Assembly (NCBI GenBank): GCA_963204725.1 | Contig: CAUJHH010000012.1 | Coordinates: 27,759 to 91,758 of the forward strand | DNA length: 64,000 bases | From: Planctomycetota bacterium | GTDB taxonomy: Bacteria > Planctomycetota > Phycisphaerae > Phycisphaerales > UBA1924 | Direction: 5' to 3' | Part shown: positions 1 through 8,829 of the stretch, in pieces | Layout of the letters: each line of letters starts with the position of its first letter | How positions within the stretch are numbered: position 1 is the stretch's first letter | Made by a program: the position numbers and the translations under genes | The notes under the pieces: model-generated | Databases searched by the model: none | What the model saw: only the letters and a program-made list of their open reading frames with translations | Told to the model about the DNA's origin: nothing

Positions 1-869
1 GCCGAAGTGAAGAGATCGCTCTCGGGCTCTGACCACTCCGAACGCGCCTCGCCGGCCACATCGGCGCGAGGCGCACGGGCGGTTCCCGGGCCTCCAGGGA
101 TGGTGGCCCAACGGGCCGCGGTCTGCGCGCTCGCGAGCCAGACCTCCCGATCGATCGTGTTGCCGATCGTGTCGCCCACGCTGGTGCCGGCGATGCCGGT
201 GCGTGCCAGACGCACGCGCCACGCCTCGTCCAGAGTCTGGCTATCTAGGAATCCGCCGCCACGCAGGCGATTGAACGAGCCGAGCACGATGCTCACATCG
301 AGCGTCTGGACGGCACCATCCGTGTCCGTTCGCTTGATCCGCAGATCCATCGATTCTCCGGGATCGTGCGACACGATCACGGATCGCAGCCGATTCTGCG
401 AGAGCGCCTGGCCATTGGCGGTCTCGATGACATCGCCGGGACGGAGCTGGCGAGAGGCATCAAACCCATCGATCAGCATCGCGATCGCGACGCCGGTATC
501 GACGGTTCCGCCGAACTGGATCCCCATCGCTGCGCGGGGCGAGTCCTGGAACATCTGACGTGCAAGATCGAGCAGGCGAGCCCGCTGCTCCGGCGTGAGC
601 GCCGACACATCCTTCAGGAGGCCGAGCACCTCGCGGAGCGTGACGACGGGGTTCGCACCGAGCTGCTCGATCGCCGACTCTCGCTGCTCGAGTGAATCAG
701 AATCCAGTGCGCGAAGAAGGGGTGTGAGATCACGGGCCGCGAGCAGCCGCTCCGGATCTGCGGGCTGGGCGGTAGCGCCGCCGCTCGTGACGAGCGCCGC
801 AACCAGCGTGACCGCGCAGGCCGCGATGCAGACGGGCGTTTGCTGGTGATTTCTAGAGGCCGTCCGCAC
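1..869 (-). CDS. PDZ-like domain secreted protein, partial (3' end beyond window)
   Basis: Reading leftwards from a GTG at 869, the frame stays open to the window edge (about 289 residues). GGGAGGG lies just upstream as ribosome binding site. The N-terminus has a short basic stretch and a hydrophobic segment (CAVTLVAALVTSG) ending in ATAQ, so it looks exported. After about 60 residues of helical sequence comes a PDZ-like segment, with GIQFGG near residue 107 and LRPGDVIETANGQ near 134, the usual carboxylate-loop and GDxI pattern. No protease catalytic motif is visible in the available part. The remainder is rich in Ala, Arg and Thr. A periplasmic peptide-binding or scaffold role is possible, but the missing C-terminus prevents a firmer call. 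Confidence 0.7.
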   Translation of the reverse strand, partial: MRTASRNHQQTPVCIAACAVTLVAALVTSGGATAQPADPERLLAARDLTPLLRALDSDSLEQRESAIEQLGANPVVTLREVLGLLKDVSALTPEQRARLLDLARQMFQDSPRAAMGIQFGGTVDTGVAIAMLIDGFDASRQLRPGDVIETANGQALSQNRLRSVIVSHDPGESMDLRIKRTDTDGAVQTLDVSIVLGSFNRLRGGGFLDSQTLDEAWRVRLARTGIAGTSVGDTIGNTIDREVWLASAQTAARWATIPGGPGTARAPRADVAGEARSEWSEPESDLFTS

Positions 870-1000
870 CGATCCCTCCCGTGTCCAGGATTCTACGCGG
901 AGACGGGCCCGACGTTGCGGGAGACGTCGGGTGAGCGCGAACACGGAGTTTGCGGGCACAAACCGGCTAAAAATGGGCAGAAGGGCGGCACGGAGCCGGA

Positions 1001-1891
1001 TCACTCCACGTTCTGGACCTGCTCCTTGATGCGATCGATCGCGCCCTTGACCTCCACGGTCAGGCGCGAGATCTCCGCATCGGGCGACTTGCTGGCGATG
1101 GTGTTCGCCTCGCGGAGCATCTCCTGCGACAGGAACTCGAGCGTGCGCCCGAGGGGGCTCCCGTCGCTCTGGTGCATGAGCTGCTCGAACTGCTCGATGT
1201 GCCCGGTGAGCCGGGAGATCTCCTCCGCGATGTCGGATTTCTCCGCATAGACGGCGATCTCGCGGATGAGATCCGCTGGGTTCACCACCACGTCCGTGCC
1301 CTTGATCATCATCTCGATGCGCGAACGCAGTCGGTTCTCGTACTCATTGACGACCGACGGAGCCCGCCCGGAGATGCGCGACAGGCGTTCGGCGATCTGG
1401 GCGCGATGAACCAGGAGCTCGTCGGCAAGGAGCTTGCCCTCGCGATCGCGCATCCCGATCAGGCCGTCGCACGCCTTGTGCATCAGCGGGACCATCGCAC
1501 GCCTCGCGCGGCCGAGACGATCCTCTTCATCCGCAGGCGCCTGCAGCACGCCGGGGAGCGAGAGCAAACCCGACGCCTCAAGCCGGACCGTGCCGTCGGC
1601 GATCATCGGGGTGCGTCGAATCTGCTCGATGTAGCGCTCGAGGGCCTCGTGATTGACGGTGGCCACACCACTCGCGCCGCTCGAGGTGCAGGAGGCCGTC
1701 ATCGTGATGCTGCCGCGCGAGATGCGCCGACGCAGATCGGCCTCAAGCTCCGCCTCCAGCGCCTGGAGAGCGTCCGGGAGACGGATCACGGCCTTGAAAT
1801 ACTTGTTGTTGAGCGATCGGACCTCAACGAGATAATGCACGCCATCGATGTGGGCGGAGGCCTCTCCAAAGCCGGTCATGCTGCGAATCAC
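1001..1891 (-). CDS. yicC: YicC/YloC family endoribonuclease
   Basis: A 296-residue protein of the YicC/YloC family, whose E. coli member is reported to be an endoribonuclease acting on small RNA. The N-terminus MIRSMTGFGEA is the family signature; the C-terminal half shows AVYAEKSDIAEEISRL and GRTLEFLSQEMLREANTI, typical of the C-terminal domain. The start is taken as the GTG at 1891, because GGAGG sits 5 bases upstream and it gives the canonical N-terminus; a GTG four codons earlier lacks this fit. It lies 94 bases downstream of secG in the same direction, so tpiA-secG-yicC may be co-transcribed. Length is normal for the family. Confidence 0.93.
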   Translation of the reverse strand: MIRSMTGFGEASAHIDGVHYLVEVRSLNNKYFKAVIRLPDALQALEAELEADLRRRISRGSITMTASCTSSGASGVATVNHEALERYIEQIRRTPMIADGTVRLEASGLLSLPGVLQAPADEEDRLGRARRAMVPLMHKACDGLIGMRDREGKLLADELLVHRAQIAERLSRISGRAPSVVNEYENRLRSRIEMMIKGTDVVVNPADLIREIAVYAEKSDIAEEISRLTGHIEQFEQLMHQSDGSPLGRTLEFLSQEMLREANTIASKSPDAEISRLTVEVKGAIDRIKEQVQNVE

Positions 1892-1985
1892 ATCGACCTC
1901 CACAACGGGCCCGCCAAGGGGAGGCCTGGCCGCAGTCTATCGGGTCTGGATCGATCGGGTTGAGTGGACGAGCCGGGCCGAAGAC

Positions 1986-2513
1986 TCAGCGTCCGCCACC
2001 CTCGGCTGTGGCCGCGTCGTCGGTCTTGGCCCCGTCGTCGCCGCTCACGGGATCTGTCAATGCCGGACCCGCCTCACCGGCAGGCGTCTGGGCTGGCTCT
2101 TCGACCGGCGCGGCCGGGGGCACGGCCTCGGGCATGCGGGGTGCATCGAGCGACCCGGCCGTCGGCGTGGGACCGTCTTCGGTCTCGGCACCCTCTTCAG
2201 CGGGCGCGGTCTGCTTGGTCGCCCCGAGTGCTCCCCCCGTCGGCTGCTTGGTCGCGTAGACCAGCCCCATCGAGACAAGCAGCCAGAAGATAAAGACCAC
2301 GATGGTCATGATCGTGAGCGCATCGCCCGTCTTGGCACCGAACGCCGTCTGGCCCGAGCCCGCGCCCGCACCGCCAAAGGCCGCGGAGAGCCCGCCGCCC
2401 TGTGGACGCTGGATCAGGATCGTAAGGATCATCAGCACCGAGGCGACGATGCCGAGAACCACCAGGCCACCGACGAGCCACTGGCTGGCGGCGAGTGTGA
2501 GCATTGGAGACAT
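1986..2513 (-). CDS. secG: Preprotein translocase subunit SecG
   Basis: SecG is the small accessory subunit of the SecYEG inner-membrane channel. The first 90 residues match the family: a membrane segment at about 13-33, the cytoplasmic loop LIQRPQGGGLSAAFGG, then a second membrane segment at about 64-86 (IMTIVVFIFWLLVSMGLVYA). The rest is an 85-residue tail rich in Pro, Ala, Glu and Thr that is predicted disordered; such tails are common in planctomycete SecG. The ATG at 2513 has GGAG 9 bases upstream. tpiA lies 116 bases upstream and yicC 94 bases downstream on the same strand. Confidence 0.93.
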   Translation of the reverse strand: MSPMLTLAASQWLVGGLVVLGIVASVLMILTILIQRPQGGGLSAAFGGAGAGSGQTAFGAKTGDALTIMTIVVFIFWLLVSMGLVYATKQPTGGALGATKQTAPAEEGAETEDGPTPTAGSLDAPRMPEAVPPAAPVEEPAQTPAGEAGPALTDPVSGDDGAKTDDAATAEGGGR

Positions 2514-2629
2514 TCGAGCGAACTCCGGGGGGCGAAGAGCGGGCCGTCAGCCCCCTGCGCCCGGCGATGACCGGTTCTGGGGCCTGACACAAAGACAGGC
2601 CTGAATGGTAGGCCGAGGGCGCGGGCTGC

Positions 2630-3391
2630 TCAGACGCTCGCGGCTCCGATGATCTGCCCGAAATCCGCCGGTTTGAGCGACGCGCCGCCGATCAGGCCCC
2701 CGTCGATGTCCGGCTGCCCAAAGAGTTCCTTGGCGTTGGCCGCGTTCACCGAGCCCCCATACTGGATCCGCATCTTGGCCGCGTGGTCCGAGCCGTACAT
2801 GGAGCCCAGCACCTTGCGGATGTGGGCGTGGGCCCCTTGCGCATCGGCGGGGCTTGCCGTCTTGCCGGTGCCGATGGCCCAGACGGGCTCGTAGGCGATG
2901 ACGACGTTCGCAAGCGAGGCGGGTTCGACCCCGGCGAGCCCGGCCCGGAGCTGGGTCTCGTTGACGAAATCGGTCTGACCCCCCTCGCGCTGATCGAGCT
3001 TCTCACCGATGCAGAGGATGACGCTGAGCCCGGCGCCGAGCGCGGCCCTGGTCTTGGCGTTGACGAGCGCATCGGTTTCGCCGATCACGTGACGGCGTTC
3101 GGAGTGGCCGGTGAGTGCCCATGAGACGCCGCAATCTTTGAGCATGGCGCAGGAGACCTCGCCGGTGAACGCGCCGTCGGCGCGATCGGAGACGTCCTGC
3201 GCGCCGAGCATGACCTTCGAGCCCTTGAGGGCGTCGGCGATGGTGAGGAGATATGGGAAGGGCGGGAAGACGACGACCTGGCACCCCGGCGAACCGGAAG
3301 CGAACTGGGCGACAGCCCGCGCGAGCTCCGCGCCCGAGGCGCGGGTGGTGTTCATCTTCCAGTTGCCGCCGACGATGGGTTGACGCGTCAC
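2630..3391 (-). CDS. tpiA: Triose-phosphate isomerase
   Basis: This 253-residue enzyme interconverts dihydroxyacetone phosphate and glyceraldehyde 3-phosphate in glycolysis. It has the N-terminal GGNWKMN with the substrate-binding Asn and Lys, the catalytic His in ALTGHSERR, the catalytic Glu in AYEPVWAIGTGK (which also starts the flexible lid), and the phosphate-binding YGGSVN and DGGLIGGASL loops. The start is set at the GTG at 3391, since AGGAGG lies 7 bases before it and the protein then begins TRQPIVGGNWKMN; the GTG at 3421 adds ten unconserved residues. It heads the tpiA-secG-yicC group. Confidence 0.97.
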   Translation of the reverse strand: MTRQPIVGGNWKMNTTRASGAELARAVAQFASGSPGCQVVVFPPFPYLLTIADALKGSKVMLGAQDVSDRADGAFTGEVSCAMLKDCGVSWALTGHSERRHVIGETDALVNAKTRAALGAGLSVILCIGEKLDQREGGQTDFVNETQLRAGLAGVEPASLANVVIAYEPVWAIGTGKTASPADAQGAHAHIRKVLGSMYGSDHAAKMRIQYGGSVNAANAKELFGQPDIDGGLIGGASLKPADFGQIIGAASV

Positions 3392-3484
3392 CGAGATGCC
3401 TCCTGTCGCGCGGGCGCGCACCTGTCCGAAGGCATGACCTTAGGTTCGAAGGGATAGCAGCGGGTGGTGCACAGCACTCCGGGC

Positions 3485-5731
3485 TCAGCACCCGTTGCCG
3501 AACGCGTCCATGAAATCGAGGAAGTCGAGGATATCGACGAGCGTGTCGCCGTTCAGATCAGCATCGCGGCCCGAACCGCACGGCGCGGGCTGCCCGTCGC
3601 AGTTGCCAAAGTCGTCGAGGAAGTCGAGGAAGTCCAGCACGTCGTTCGTGCCGTCGGCGTTGTAGTCCGCGCCGCATCCGGCAAGCGTGAAGGGGCGTGA
3701 CACCGCGAAGAAGATCTCGCCGACGCCGCTGACGCGGATACGCGCGTTCTGGGTGGAGACCGCGGGCATCTCGACGGTTGCGCTGCCGCTGTTGGCGAAG
3801 GTTCCGAGCGAGGTTGCGAAGGACATGCCGCCATCGGTGGAGAGATCGATCGCGACCTGCGAACACGAGATAGGGGAGAGGTTCGTGCCGCCGACGGTCC
3901 AGGTCACGCTCGCGGCTCCTGCGCCGAGTGGCTGGCCCTCGGTGGGAGAGACGACGCCGAACGGCGAGGCGTTTGAGGGGATGAAGAGGTCGGCGGTCGA
4001 GGAGATGACAGACGCGCCAACGCCCGGGCTGTTGTCGCGGACGATGACGCGGAAGCGGCGCGTGGTGTTGGTCACGGTCGGGAGTCGCTCGCCGGGCGTG
4101 GGGACGCCGGAGAGGATGTCGGACCACTGCGGGAACGTGCGCGAACCGGACTCCATCGGCGGAAAGATGCGGAACAGCGCGCCGTCGCCGTTGTCCTCCG
4201 AGCCCTCGCCCGAAAGCGGGCGGCGCTCGCCGCTGTCGCGCTGCTCCCACGAGTAGGTCAGCGTGTCGTTGTCGGCGTCGGTCGCTTCGGCGATGAGCGT
4301 GAACGGCGTACCGGGCGGGATCGAGATGTCCGGCGTACGGAAGGTGATCTCGGGGACGTTGTTTGAGGTCGTGATCGGGACCATGCACGAGGAGGCGGAG
4401 TCGCCAAGGAAGGCACGCATCTCGAGGATGCTGCCGTGGTGGAACCAGGGCTCGGCGAACTGCACGATGTTGTCGCTCGGCGGCTCGTCGCCGACGGGGC
4501 AGCCGCCCGCGTAGCCCATCGGCGAGGAGCCCGTGCCCGCCTCCCACGCCGTTGGCAGGTTCGCGTTGTTGCCGCAGCGTCCGCGCGTGCCGCTGAATGT
4601 GTGGTTCGCGCCGAACTGGTGCCCGATCTCGTGCATGACGACGAGCGCGGAGAATGGATCGGCGTCGCCGCCGCGCGGGATGCCGGAGATGCCCCCGGCC
4701 TTGTTGCCTCCACAGACGCTGCGGAGATAGGCGACGCCCCCCGCGATGCGCGTGACGCAATGACCGATGTCGAAGTTTGCGTCCCCGATCACATCGGGAA
4801 CGTGGCTGCGATTCACGCTGAGCACCGGCCCGGAGCAGTCGCTCCCCCCCAGACCGTCGCACGTCTCCGGATATGGATCGCTCTCCGGATCGAAGTACAC
4901 AATGAGATCGTTGTCGGCCACAAGATCGAAGTGGACGGCGAGGTCGGCCTCGTACACCACGTTTGTCCGCGAGATGATCGTCACGATCGCCGCGAGCGGA
5001 TCCGCCCCGTTTGGCGCGTGGCCGGCGATCGTGCTGTGGTGCAGCCCGTACTCGCCGGTGCAGGCCATGGCGGCCCGCACGTTGCGGAGCGATTGCAGCG
5101 CGCGCTGCGATCCCCCGCCGGCGCCCGCCCCCTGCGCAGGAAGCGCATCCATCGGATCCGTCACCGTGTCGCACGCCCAGTCCGTCGCGTTCGGCAGGTC
5201 ACGCAGCCAGTACGCCACGACGTTCGAGTCGTCTCCCGAACGCCAGAGGTCGATCATCCACGCCCCGCCGCTCGCGCCGGCCCCGCCCAGATCCGCCGGC
5301 TCGCGCAGCATGCCGGTGAGGCCGCGCTGCGTGAGCTCGATCCGCCCCGTGGCGAGCCCGTCAACCGATTGCGCGATATAGGTCCGCATCTGCGGAAACT
5401 TCGCCGCAAGCCCCGGCTCCATCACCGGCGACGAGGCCACGAAGCAGGGCACGAGCGCGCCCGAAGGATGGGGCAGGTGGACGACCAGTCCATACGCCGC
5501 GAGCCCAACGTCGAACCGCTGCGCCGGCGCGCCCGCGAGTGCCGCACGCATCGCGGCAGGATCGATGATCGCGTACGCGCCATGGGTCGGACGCGGACCG
5601 GGCACGCTCCAGGCAGGCCCCAGATCAATCGGCGGACCGGGAAGGAGCGTGATTTCTGAGGCGGCGGCGGCGAACGCGGGAGCCAGAGCCAACACGCACG
5701 CGCCGAACAATGCCGAGAGAGATCGCCTCAC
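3485..5731 (-). CDS. Secreted reprolysin-like metallopeptidase with GC-type dockerin tail
   Basis: A 748-residue exported protein. A signal peptide (RRSLSALFGACVLALAPAFAAAA) follows the GTG at 5731, which has AAGGA 8 bases upstream. The zinc motif HEIGHQFGANH (His367, Glu368, His371, His377) is the extended HExxHxxGxxH of metzincins, and with the NHTFSG context points to reprolysin-like M12 peptidases. Residues about 450-600 look like Ig/Fn3-type beta domains (ATDADNDTLTYSWEQ). The C-terminus, about residues 688-748, holds two calcium-loop-like repeats with NADGTNDVLDFLDF and NGDTLVDILDFLDF, ending in FGNGC; this matches the planctomycete GC-type dockerin module. It probably acts on extracellular protein. 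Substrate and attachment partner are unknown; no cohesin is seen in the window. Confidence 0.85.
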   Translation of the reverse strand: MRRSLSALFGACVLALAPAFAAAASEITLLPGPPIDLGPAWSVPGPRPTHGAYAIIDPAAMRAALAGAPAQRFDVGLAAYGLVVHLPHPSGALVPCFVASSPVMEPGLAAKFPQMRTYIAQSVDGLATGRIELTQRGLTGMLREPADLGGAGASGGAWMIDLWRSGDDSNVVAYWLRDLPNATDWACDTVTDPMDALPAQGAGAGGGSQRALQSLRNVRAAMACTGEYGLHHSTIAGHAPNGADPLAAIVTIISRTNVVYEADLAVHFDLVADNDLIVYFDPESDPYPETCDGLGGSDCSGPVLSVNRSHVPDVIGDANFDIGHCVTRIAGGVAYLRSVCGGNKAGGISGIPRGGDADPFSALVVMHEIGHQFGANHTFSGTRGRCGNNANLPTAWEAGTGSSPMGYAGGCPVGDEPPSDNIVQFAEPWFHHGSILEMRAFLGDSASSCMVPITTSNNVPEITFRTPDISIPPGTPFTLIAEATDADNDTLTYSWEQRDSGERRPLSGEGSEDNGDGALFRIFPPMESGSRTFPQWSDILSGVPTPGERLPTVTNTTRRFRVIVRDNSPGVGASVISSTADLFIPSNASPFGVVSPTEGQPLGAGAASVTWTVGGTNLSPISCSQVAIDLSTDGGMSFATSLGTFANSGSATVEMPAVSTQNARIRVSGVGEIFFAVSRPFTLAGCGADYNADGTNDVLDFLDFLDDFGNCDGQPAPCGSGRDADLNGDTLVDILDFLDFMDAFGNGC

Positions 5732-5848
5732 GGGAACCATCCTTTCCAGTTGCCCACGAACGCACCACACTAACGAGTGCGCCACGTCCGCCGCAAGGCC
5801 AATGTCAGGGAGAGGCCCCCCGCACCCGAACCGGGCCCTGAAAGCGGG

Positions 5849-6613
5849 CTATGGGACCCGATCCATCGGCACCAGATCCCAGCCGCAGACCTCCAGCGTG
5901 TCGCTGTGCCACGCAAGAGACGGAGCGGTCGCCACTCCGAAGACGCCGACGCCCGCCGAGCGAACAAGCGTGTCGTCAAGTCGCGTCAGCGTCGCCCCCC
6001 GGAGCGACCACGGCTCGTGCTCGATCCGCCCACCCATGATCCGCCCGCGCCGGCGCGTGAAGAGCCAGTATCGCTCCGTCAGAAACTGCTCGATGGATCC
6101 CGCCGACGCGCGAGGGATCGGCTCTCCGCGGATCCACGCGACCCGCGTGCACTCGGTGGCATCGCGCCGACGCGAGAGCGCGTAATCCGTCGTGCGCACC
6201 GCGCCCGAGCCGTCTCGCTCATGCGTCACTTCGAAGCGGCTGTGGATGTAGTTGAGCGACCAGAGCCAGTTGCCGCCGAGCACGGGAAGCAGGCGCTCGG
6301 CATCAAGCGAGAAGAACCAGACGCCGGCGTGCTCTCGCCCGCGCGAGTCGCGGGCGCGAACATAAGTTCGGACGTTGCACTCATAGAACGACGAGAGACC
6401 GGGGAAGGGAGGAATGCCACGGAAGCGCGTGGCCTCCATGCGGAAAGGAACGAGCGCGATCCAGGCGCGGCCGTCATACAGATCGAGTTCGAGCTCGGCG
6501 GGGATAAGCGCTCTGATCGCGGCGGGCTCAACAGGCCAATGAAGGAAGAGCAGGTTGTCCCAGCGCATGCGGACCGAGGGATGACGCCCGGACATCGAGT
6601 CACGACTGGACAT
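5849..6613 (-). CDS. DUF2071 family protein
   Basis: A 254-residue protein of the DUF2071 (YqjF-like) family. Recognisable features are RMRWDNLLFLHWPVEP near residue 15, LIPAELELDLYDGRAWIAL, SSFYECNVRTYV, GVWFFSLDAERLLPVLG and the LTERYWLF segment, all family hallmarks. The fold belongs to the acetoacetate decarboxylase-like group; no biochemical activity is established for the family. It has no signal peptide. The ATG at 6613 lacks a Shine-Dalgarno, but a TACGAT hexamer sits exactly 6 bases upstream. A truncated second copy lies 2 kb away at 8562-8702, so the family was duplicated locally or acquired twice. Confidence 0.88.
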   Translation of the reverse strand: MSSRDSMSGRHPSVRMRWDNLLFLHWPVEPAAIRALIPAELELDLYDGRAWIALVPFRMEATRFRGIPPFPGLSSFYECNVRTYVRARDSRGREHAGVWFFSLDAERLLPVLGGNWLWSLNYIHSRFEVTHERDGSGAVRTTDYALSRRRDATECTRVAWIRGEPIPRASAGSIEQFLTERYWLFTRRRGRIMGGRIEHEPWSLRGATLTRLDDTLVRSAGVGVFGVATAPSLAWHSDTLEVCGWDLVPMDRVP

Positions 6614-6619
6614 GCCGCG

Positions 6620-6625
6620 ATCGTA
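6620..6625 (-). promoter_or_regulatory. Putative -10 element (TACGAT) for leaderless DUF2071 gene
   Basis: On the minus strand TACGAT is followed by CGCGGC and then the ATG at 6613. A -10 box 6 bases before a start codon would place transcription initiation at or next to the ATG. No ribosome binding site is present. It is one of eight such arrangements in the window. Confidence 0.4.
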
Positions 6626-6635
6626 CCACGTGGGC

Positions 6636-7295
6636 TCAGTAGGTCGGCGGAATGGGAGTCAGCGACCAGCCCGCGCTCCCATCGAAATACACCACGTTGC
6701 TGCCGAGCGTCCCCGGAGGAGCGGACCGATGGAACGACCACACGTCATCGAAGAGTGCCGGAAGCCTCGGCGCCGCGGCTCGCGATCCGATCCGCTTCCC
6801 GTCCAGGTAGAACGCCGTGACGCGCCGCGCCATCTCCGGCGTCACCCGCATCGAGATCGGCTCCTCCATGAAGAGACCGGCGCGGTAGTCGTAGCTGAAC
6901 CCGTACTTCGGCCCAAACTCGCCATCCGCCGGGCACATCTGCGGCTGCTTCCGCGCAAACCCCCCATTCCCATCGGCGATCGAAGGCCCGCCAAGCGACT
7001 CCGCGAGAAGCCCCAGCAAGAGTTCTCCCCGCAGGGCCCTCGCCCGCTCTTCCGGCCGCGCCGTGTACACACTCGGGCTCGCCGGCAGCACTCCATCCCC
7101 CTCGCCATCCATGTAGTGATACGCCGACGCGCCGACCTGCCGAAGATTGGAGAGACACACCACCCGCTGCGACGCTCCTCGCACGCCCGACAATGCCGGC
7201 GCCGCGACCGCAACCAACGTGAACAGGATGGAGATGCTCACCAGCAGCTCGATGAGCGTGAAGGCGCGGGAGCCGTGTGCTCGGACGCCGCTCAT
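6636..7295 (-). CDS. Pseudopilin-like protein with type IV prepilin N-terminus
   Basis: A 219-residue protein starting SGVRAHGSRAFTLIELL, with a prepilin peptidase site (A|FTLIE) and a following hydrophobic helix (LLVSISILFTLVAVAAPAL). The remainder (SNLRQVGASAYHYMDGEGD, NVVYFDGSAGW) resembles the soluble domain of the type II secretion pseudopilin-like proteins abundant in planctomycetes (DUF1559-like group). The cleavage position has Ala rather than Gly before Phe, as in the second pseudopilin at 8830. The ATG at 7295 shares its A with the TGA of the upstream gene, which implies translational coupling. No assembly ATPase or prepilin peptidase is in the window. Confidence 0.85.
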   Translation of the reverse strand: MSGVRAHGSRAFTLIELLVSISILFTLVAVAAPALSGVRGASQRVVCLSNLRQVGASAYHYMDGEGDGVLPASPSVYTARPEERARALRGELLLGLLAESLGGPSIADGNGGFARKQPQMCPADGEFGPKYGFSYDYRAGLFMEEPISMRVTPEMARRVTAFYLDGKRIGSRAAAPRLPALFDDVWSFHRSAPPGTLGSNVVYFDGSAGWSLTPIPPTY

Positions 7296-7900
7296 CACTT
7301 CGCCTCCGCGCCGGACGGGGAATCACCCGGCAGGGGAACATATGAAGCGCGCGCCGCGACCTCGGGGCGTTCATCCTCTCGCAGTTCCCGAACCCGAGCC
7401 TCCACGTCCGTCCGTGCGATCAGGCCACACTCCTGCGCTGTCGTCAGTCCGACCCGACGCACGCGCCAGTTCTGGTGGTAGAGCGCATCGATGATCACAT
7501 CCTCGAGCTTCTGCCTCGCATCCGCGTCGTAGCGGTCTGTCGCGAGCCGATCAGAGGCCATGGCGATGGCCCATCGCTGGACGAACACGTCGTCAACGCC
7601 GTGGGCGCACTCGTGCAGGTACGCAGCATCCTCGCTCGTCGCCTTCGGATGGCGAGCGATCTCGTTCTCCATTCTCGCCATGCGGACCGCGGCGTCGCCG
7701 GTCAACCCGGCCCCCACTGCCGTTCCCGTCTCGCCAGAGCCGCAGCCGTTACAGCCCGATGCGGACTCTGACTCTGTCTGAGCGGCGGGCGCGAGCGCGG
7801 GAGGCGAGACCACGCGGGCGATGCTGATCGCTGCGGCCACCCCCGAGACGCCAACAGCGAGCAGAGCGATGACGATTCCCCTCGTCGAGTTTCCTTGCAC
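7295..7900 (-). CDS. Exported protein with HEAT-like helical domain
   Basis: A 201-residue protein of unknown function. The GTG at 7900 has GGGGAGG 7 bases upstream. The N-terminus carries a hydrophobic segment (RGIVIALLAVGVSGVAAAISIA) that could be a signal anchor, followed by a low-complexity linker with a CNGCGSG cluster. From about residue 75 it is helical: RHPKATSEDAAYLHE, DVIIDALYHQNWRVRRVGLTTAQECG and VREDERPEVAAR-type segments resemble HEAT-like repeats. It runs directly into the pseudopilin gene with a one-base overlap, so the two products may work together in the envelope. A longer start at 8134 is less likely, because it would overlap the small cysteine-rich gene and its terminator. 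Confidence 0.7.
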   Translation of the reverse strand: MQGNSTRGIVIALLAVGVSGVAAAISIARVVSPPALAPAAQTESESASGCNGCGSGETGTAVGAGLTGDAAVRMARMENEIARHPKATSEDAAYLHECAHGVDDVFVQRWAIAMASDRLATDRYDADARQKLEDVIIDALYHQNWRVRRVGLTTAQECGLIARTDVEARVRELREDERPEVAARASYVPLPGDSPSGAEAK

Positions 7901-7924
7901 CCTGAGACCTCCCCAGAAGAAGAA

Positions 7925-7950
7925 CGCGGCTCGACTTTCGTCGAGCCGCG
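7925..7950 (-). terminator. Rho-independent terminator after the cysteine-rich peptide gene
   Basis: Perfect 10-bp inverted repeat (cgcggctcga / tcgagccgcg) around a 6-base loop. On the minus strand it is followed by TTCTTCTTCT. It lies 23 bases beyond the stop codon of the 7974-8219 gene and before the start of the 7900 gene, so it separates the two transcripts. Confidence 0.7.
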
Positions 7951-7973
7951 GACCAGTGAACGTTCGGCACCGA

Positions 7974-8219
7974 TCACGGGTTTGAGGGGTCTCCGATCGG
8001 AGTGACGGGGTACGAGCGGGTGTCGCACCAGTCCTGGCATCCCGTTGCATCTGTGCAGTGATTGATGCAGCAGGTGTAACAACTGCTGAGAGTCTTGGTG
8101 TTGTTGCAGTTGAGTTTGCCGCAGTCGGCTCCATCGCCGGTTGAGGCGATGACGACTGAGATGGTGGAGAGGCAGCAGACGAGAGCGAACGCAGCAGAGA
8201 TGAATCGGTTGCTTCTCAA
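7974..8219 (-). CDS. Small secreted cysteine-rich peptide (81 residues)
   Basis: An 81-residue product with a clear signal peptide (FISAAFALVCCLSTISVVIAS) and a mature part of about 55 residues with eight cysteines: DCGKLNC, SSCYTCC, NHC, GCQDWC. The spacing suggests four disulfides. The start is a TTG at 8219, supported by an unusually strong Shine-Dalgarno (AAAGGAGGTG, 6 bases away); no in-frame ATG is available. A perfect terminator follows. I do not recognise the family. Knottin-like or secreted structural peptide are possibilities. A second, unrelated-looking cysteine-rich peptide lies at 9655-9918, with a pseudopilin gene between them. Confidence 0.72.
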   Translation of the reverse strand: MRSNRFISAAFALVCCLSTISVVIASTGDGADCGKLNCNNTKTLSSCYTCCINHCTDATGCQDWCDTRSYPVTPIGDPSNP

Positions 8220-8561
8220 GGAAGCACCTCCTTTCGCATGTCGCGAGAATACCCGATCTTGGGGATCATCGGGTAGCCACTTGTGGCTTCTGCAAGCCGA
8301 ATTGTGGATTTCTCGGGGCGCGGAGGCTTCAGAGTCGCCGTCATTTGGGTTATCGGACGTATGTCGAGATGTGCAAGTCTCGTAAGGAGAGGGTGTTAGA
8401 AAGGAGCGATCCGCACAACGGGAGAACAGAAGTTTTCCACATGCGATCGTTGAGTCGTGGTTTGCAAGTTTGGATTCGAATGAGGCGGGGAAGCGCGGAT
8501 GACGAGCCGCGTGCGTCGGCAGGCAGGAATGCCGATCGAGGCGGGTGTTATTGGGTTGCGA
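8220..8561. other. Intergenic stretch, lower GC, no convincing gene
   Basis: 342 bases between the cysteine-rich peptide gene and the DUF2071 remnant. By eye the GC is about 55%, well under the flanks. It holds the AAAGGAGG ribosome binding site of the TTG-started gene at its left edge and two small palindromes near 8250-8290 (cccgat...atcggg and agccac-tt-gtggct) that could be regulatory sites. No open frame here has convincing coding character. Confidence 0.5.
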
Positions 8562-8702
8562 TCAACCAGTGCTCGTCGCGTTCCAGGCACGACCGTCGTT
8601 GAGGTCGAGTTCGGCTGGGATCAGCGAACGGATGGCGCCGGGATCGACAGGCCAGTGGAGGAAGAGGAGGTTGTCCCAGCGCATGTGGACGGAGGGGTTC
8701 AT
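8562..8702 (-). pseudogene. Truncated DUF2071 gene remnant
   Basis: From an ATG at 8702 the minus strand encodes MNPSVHMRWDNLLFLHWP, then VDPGAIRSLIPAEL and NDGRAW, matching the first 45 or so residues of the intact DUF2071 protein at 5849-6613 almost residue for residue. It then runs into unrelated residues and a stop at 8562, and I find no continuation of the family in the other minus frames. The remaining 80% of the gene is missing. The segment lies between lower-GC orphan genes, which suggests rearrangement or a partial duplication. The frame extends upstream to an ATG at 8831, but that part lacks family similarity and overlaps the pseudopilin start region. Confidence 0.75.
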
Positions 8703-8829
8703 GGAGCAATCATTGTTGTGATCGATACTCGCATTCAGCAGAGATGGCAGCAAGTTCGTCGTGCTGAGGTCAAGCGGATGCCAAACAGGTTGCGAATCGA
8801 CTGGGTGTTGTGAGTTTGTTGGTGCGTCC

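Noticed and set aside
3430..3465. ggttcgaa-like T-loop sequence considered as a tRNA
   Set aside because: No matching acceptor, anticodon or D-arm can be drawn around it.
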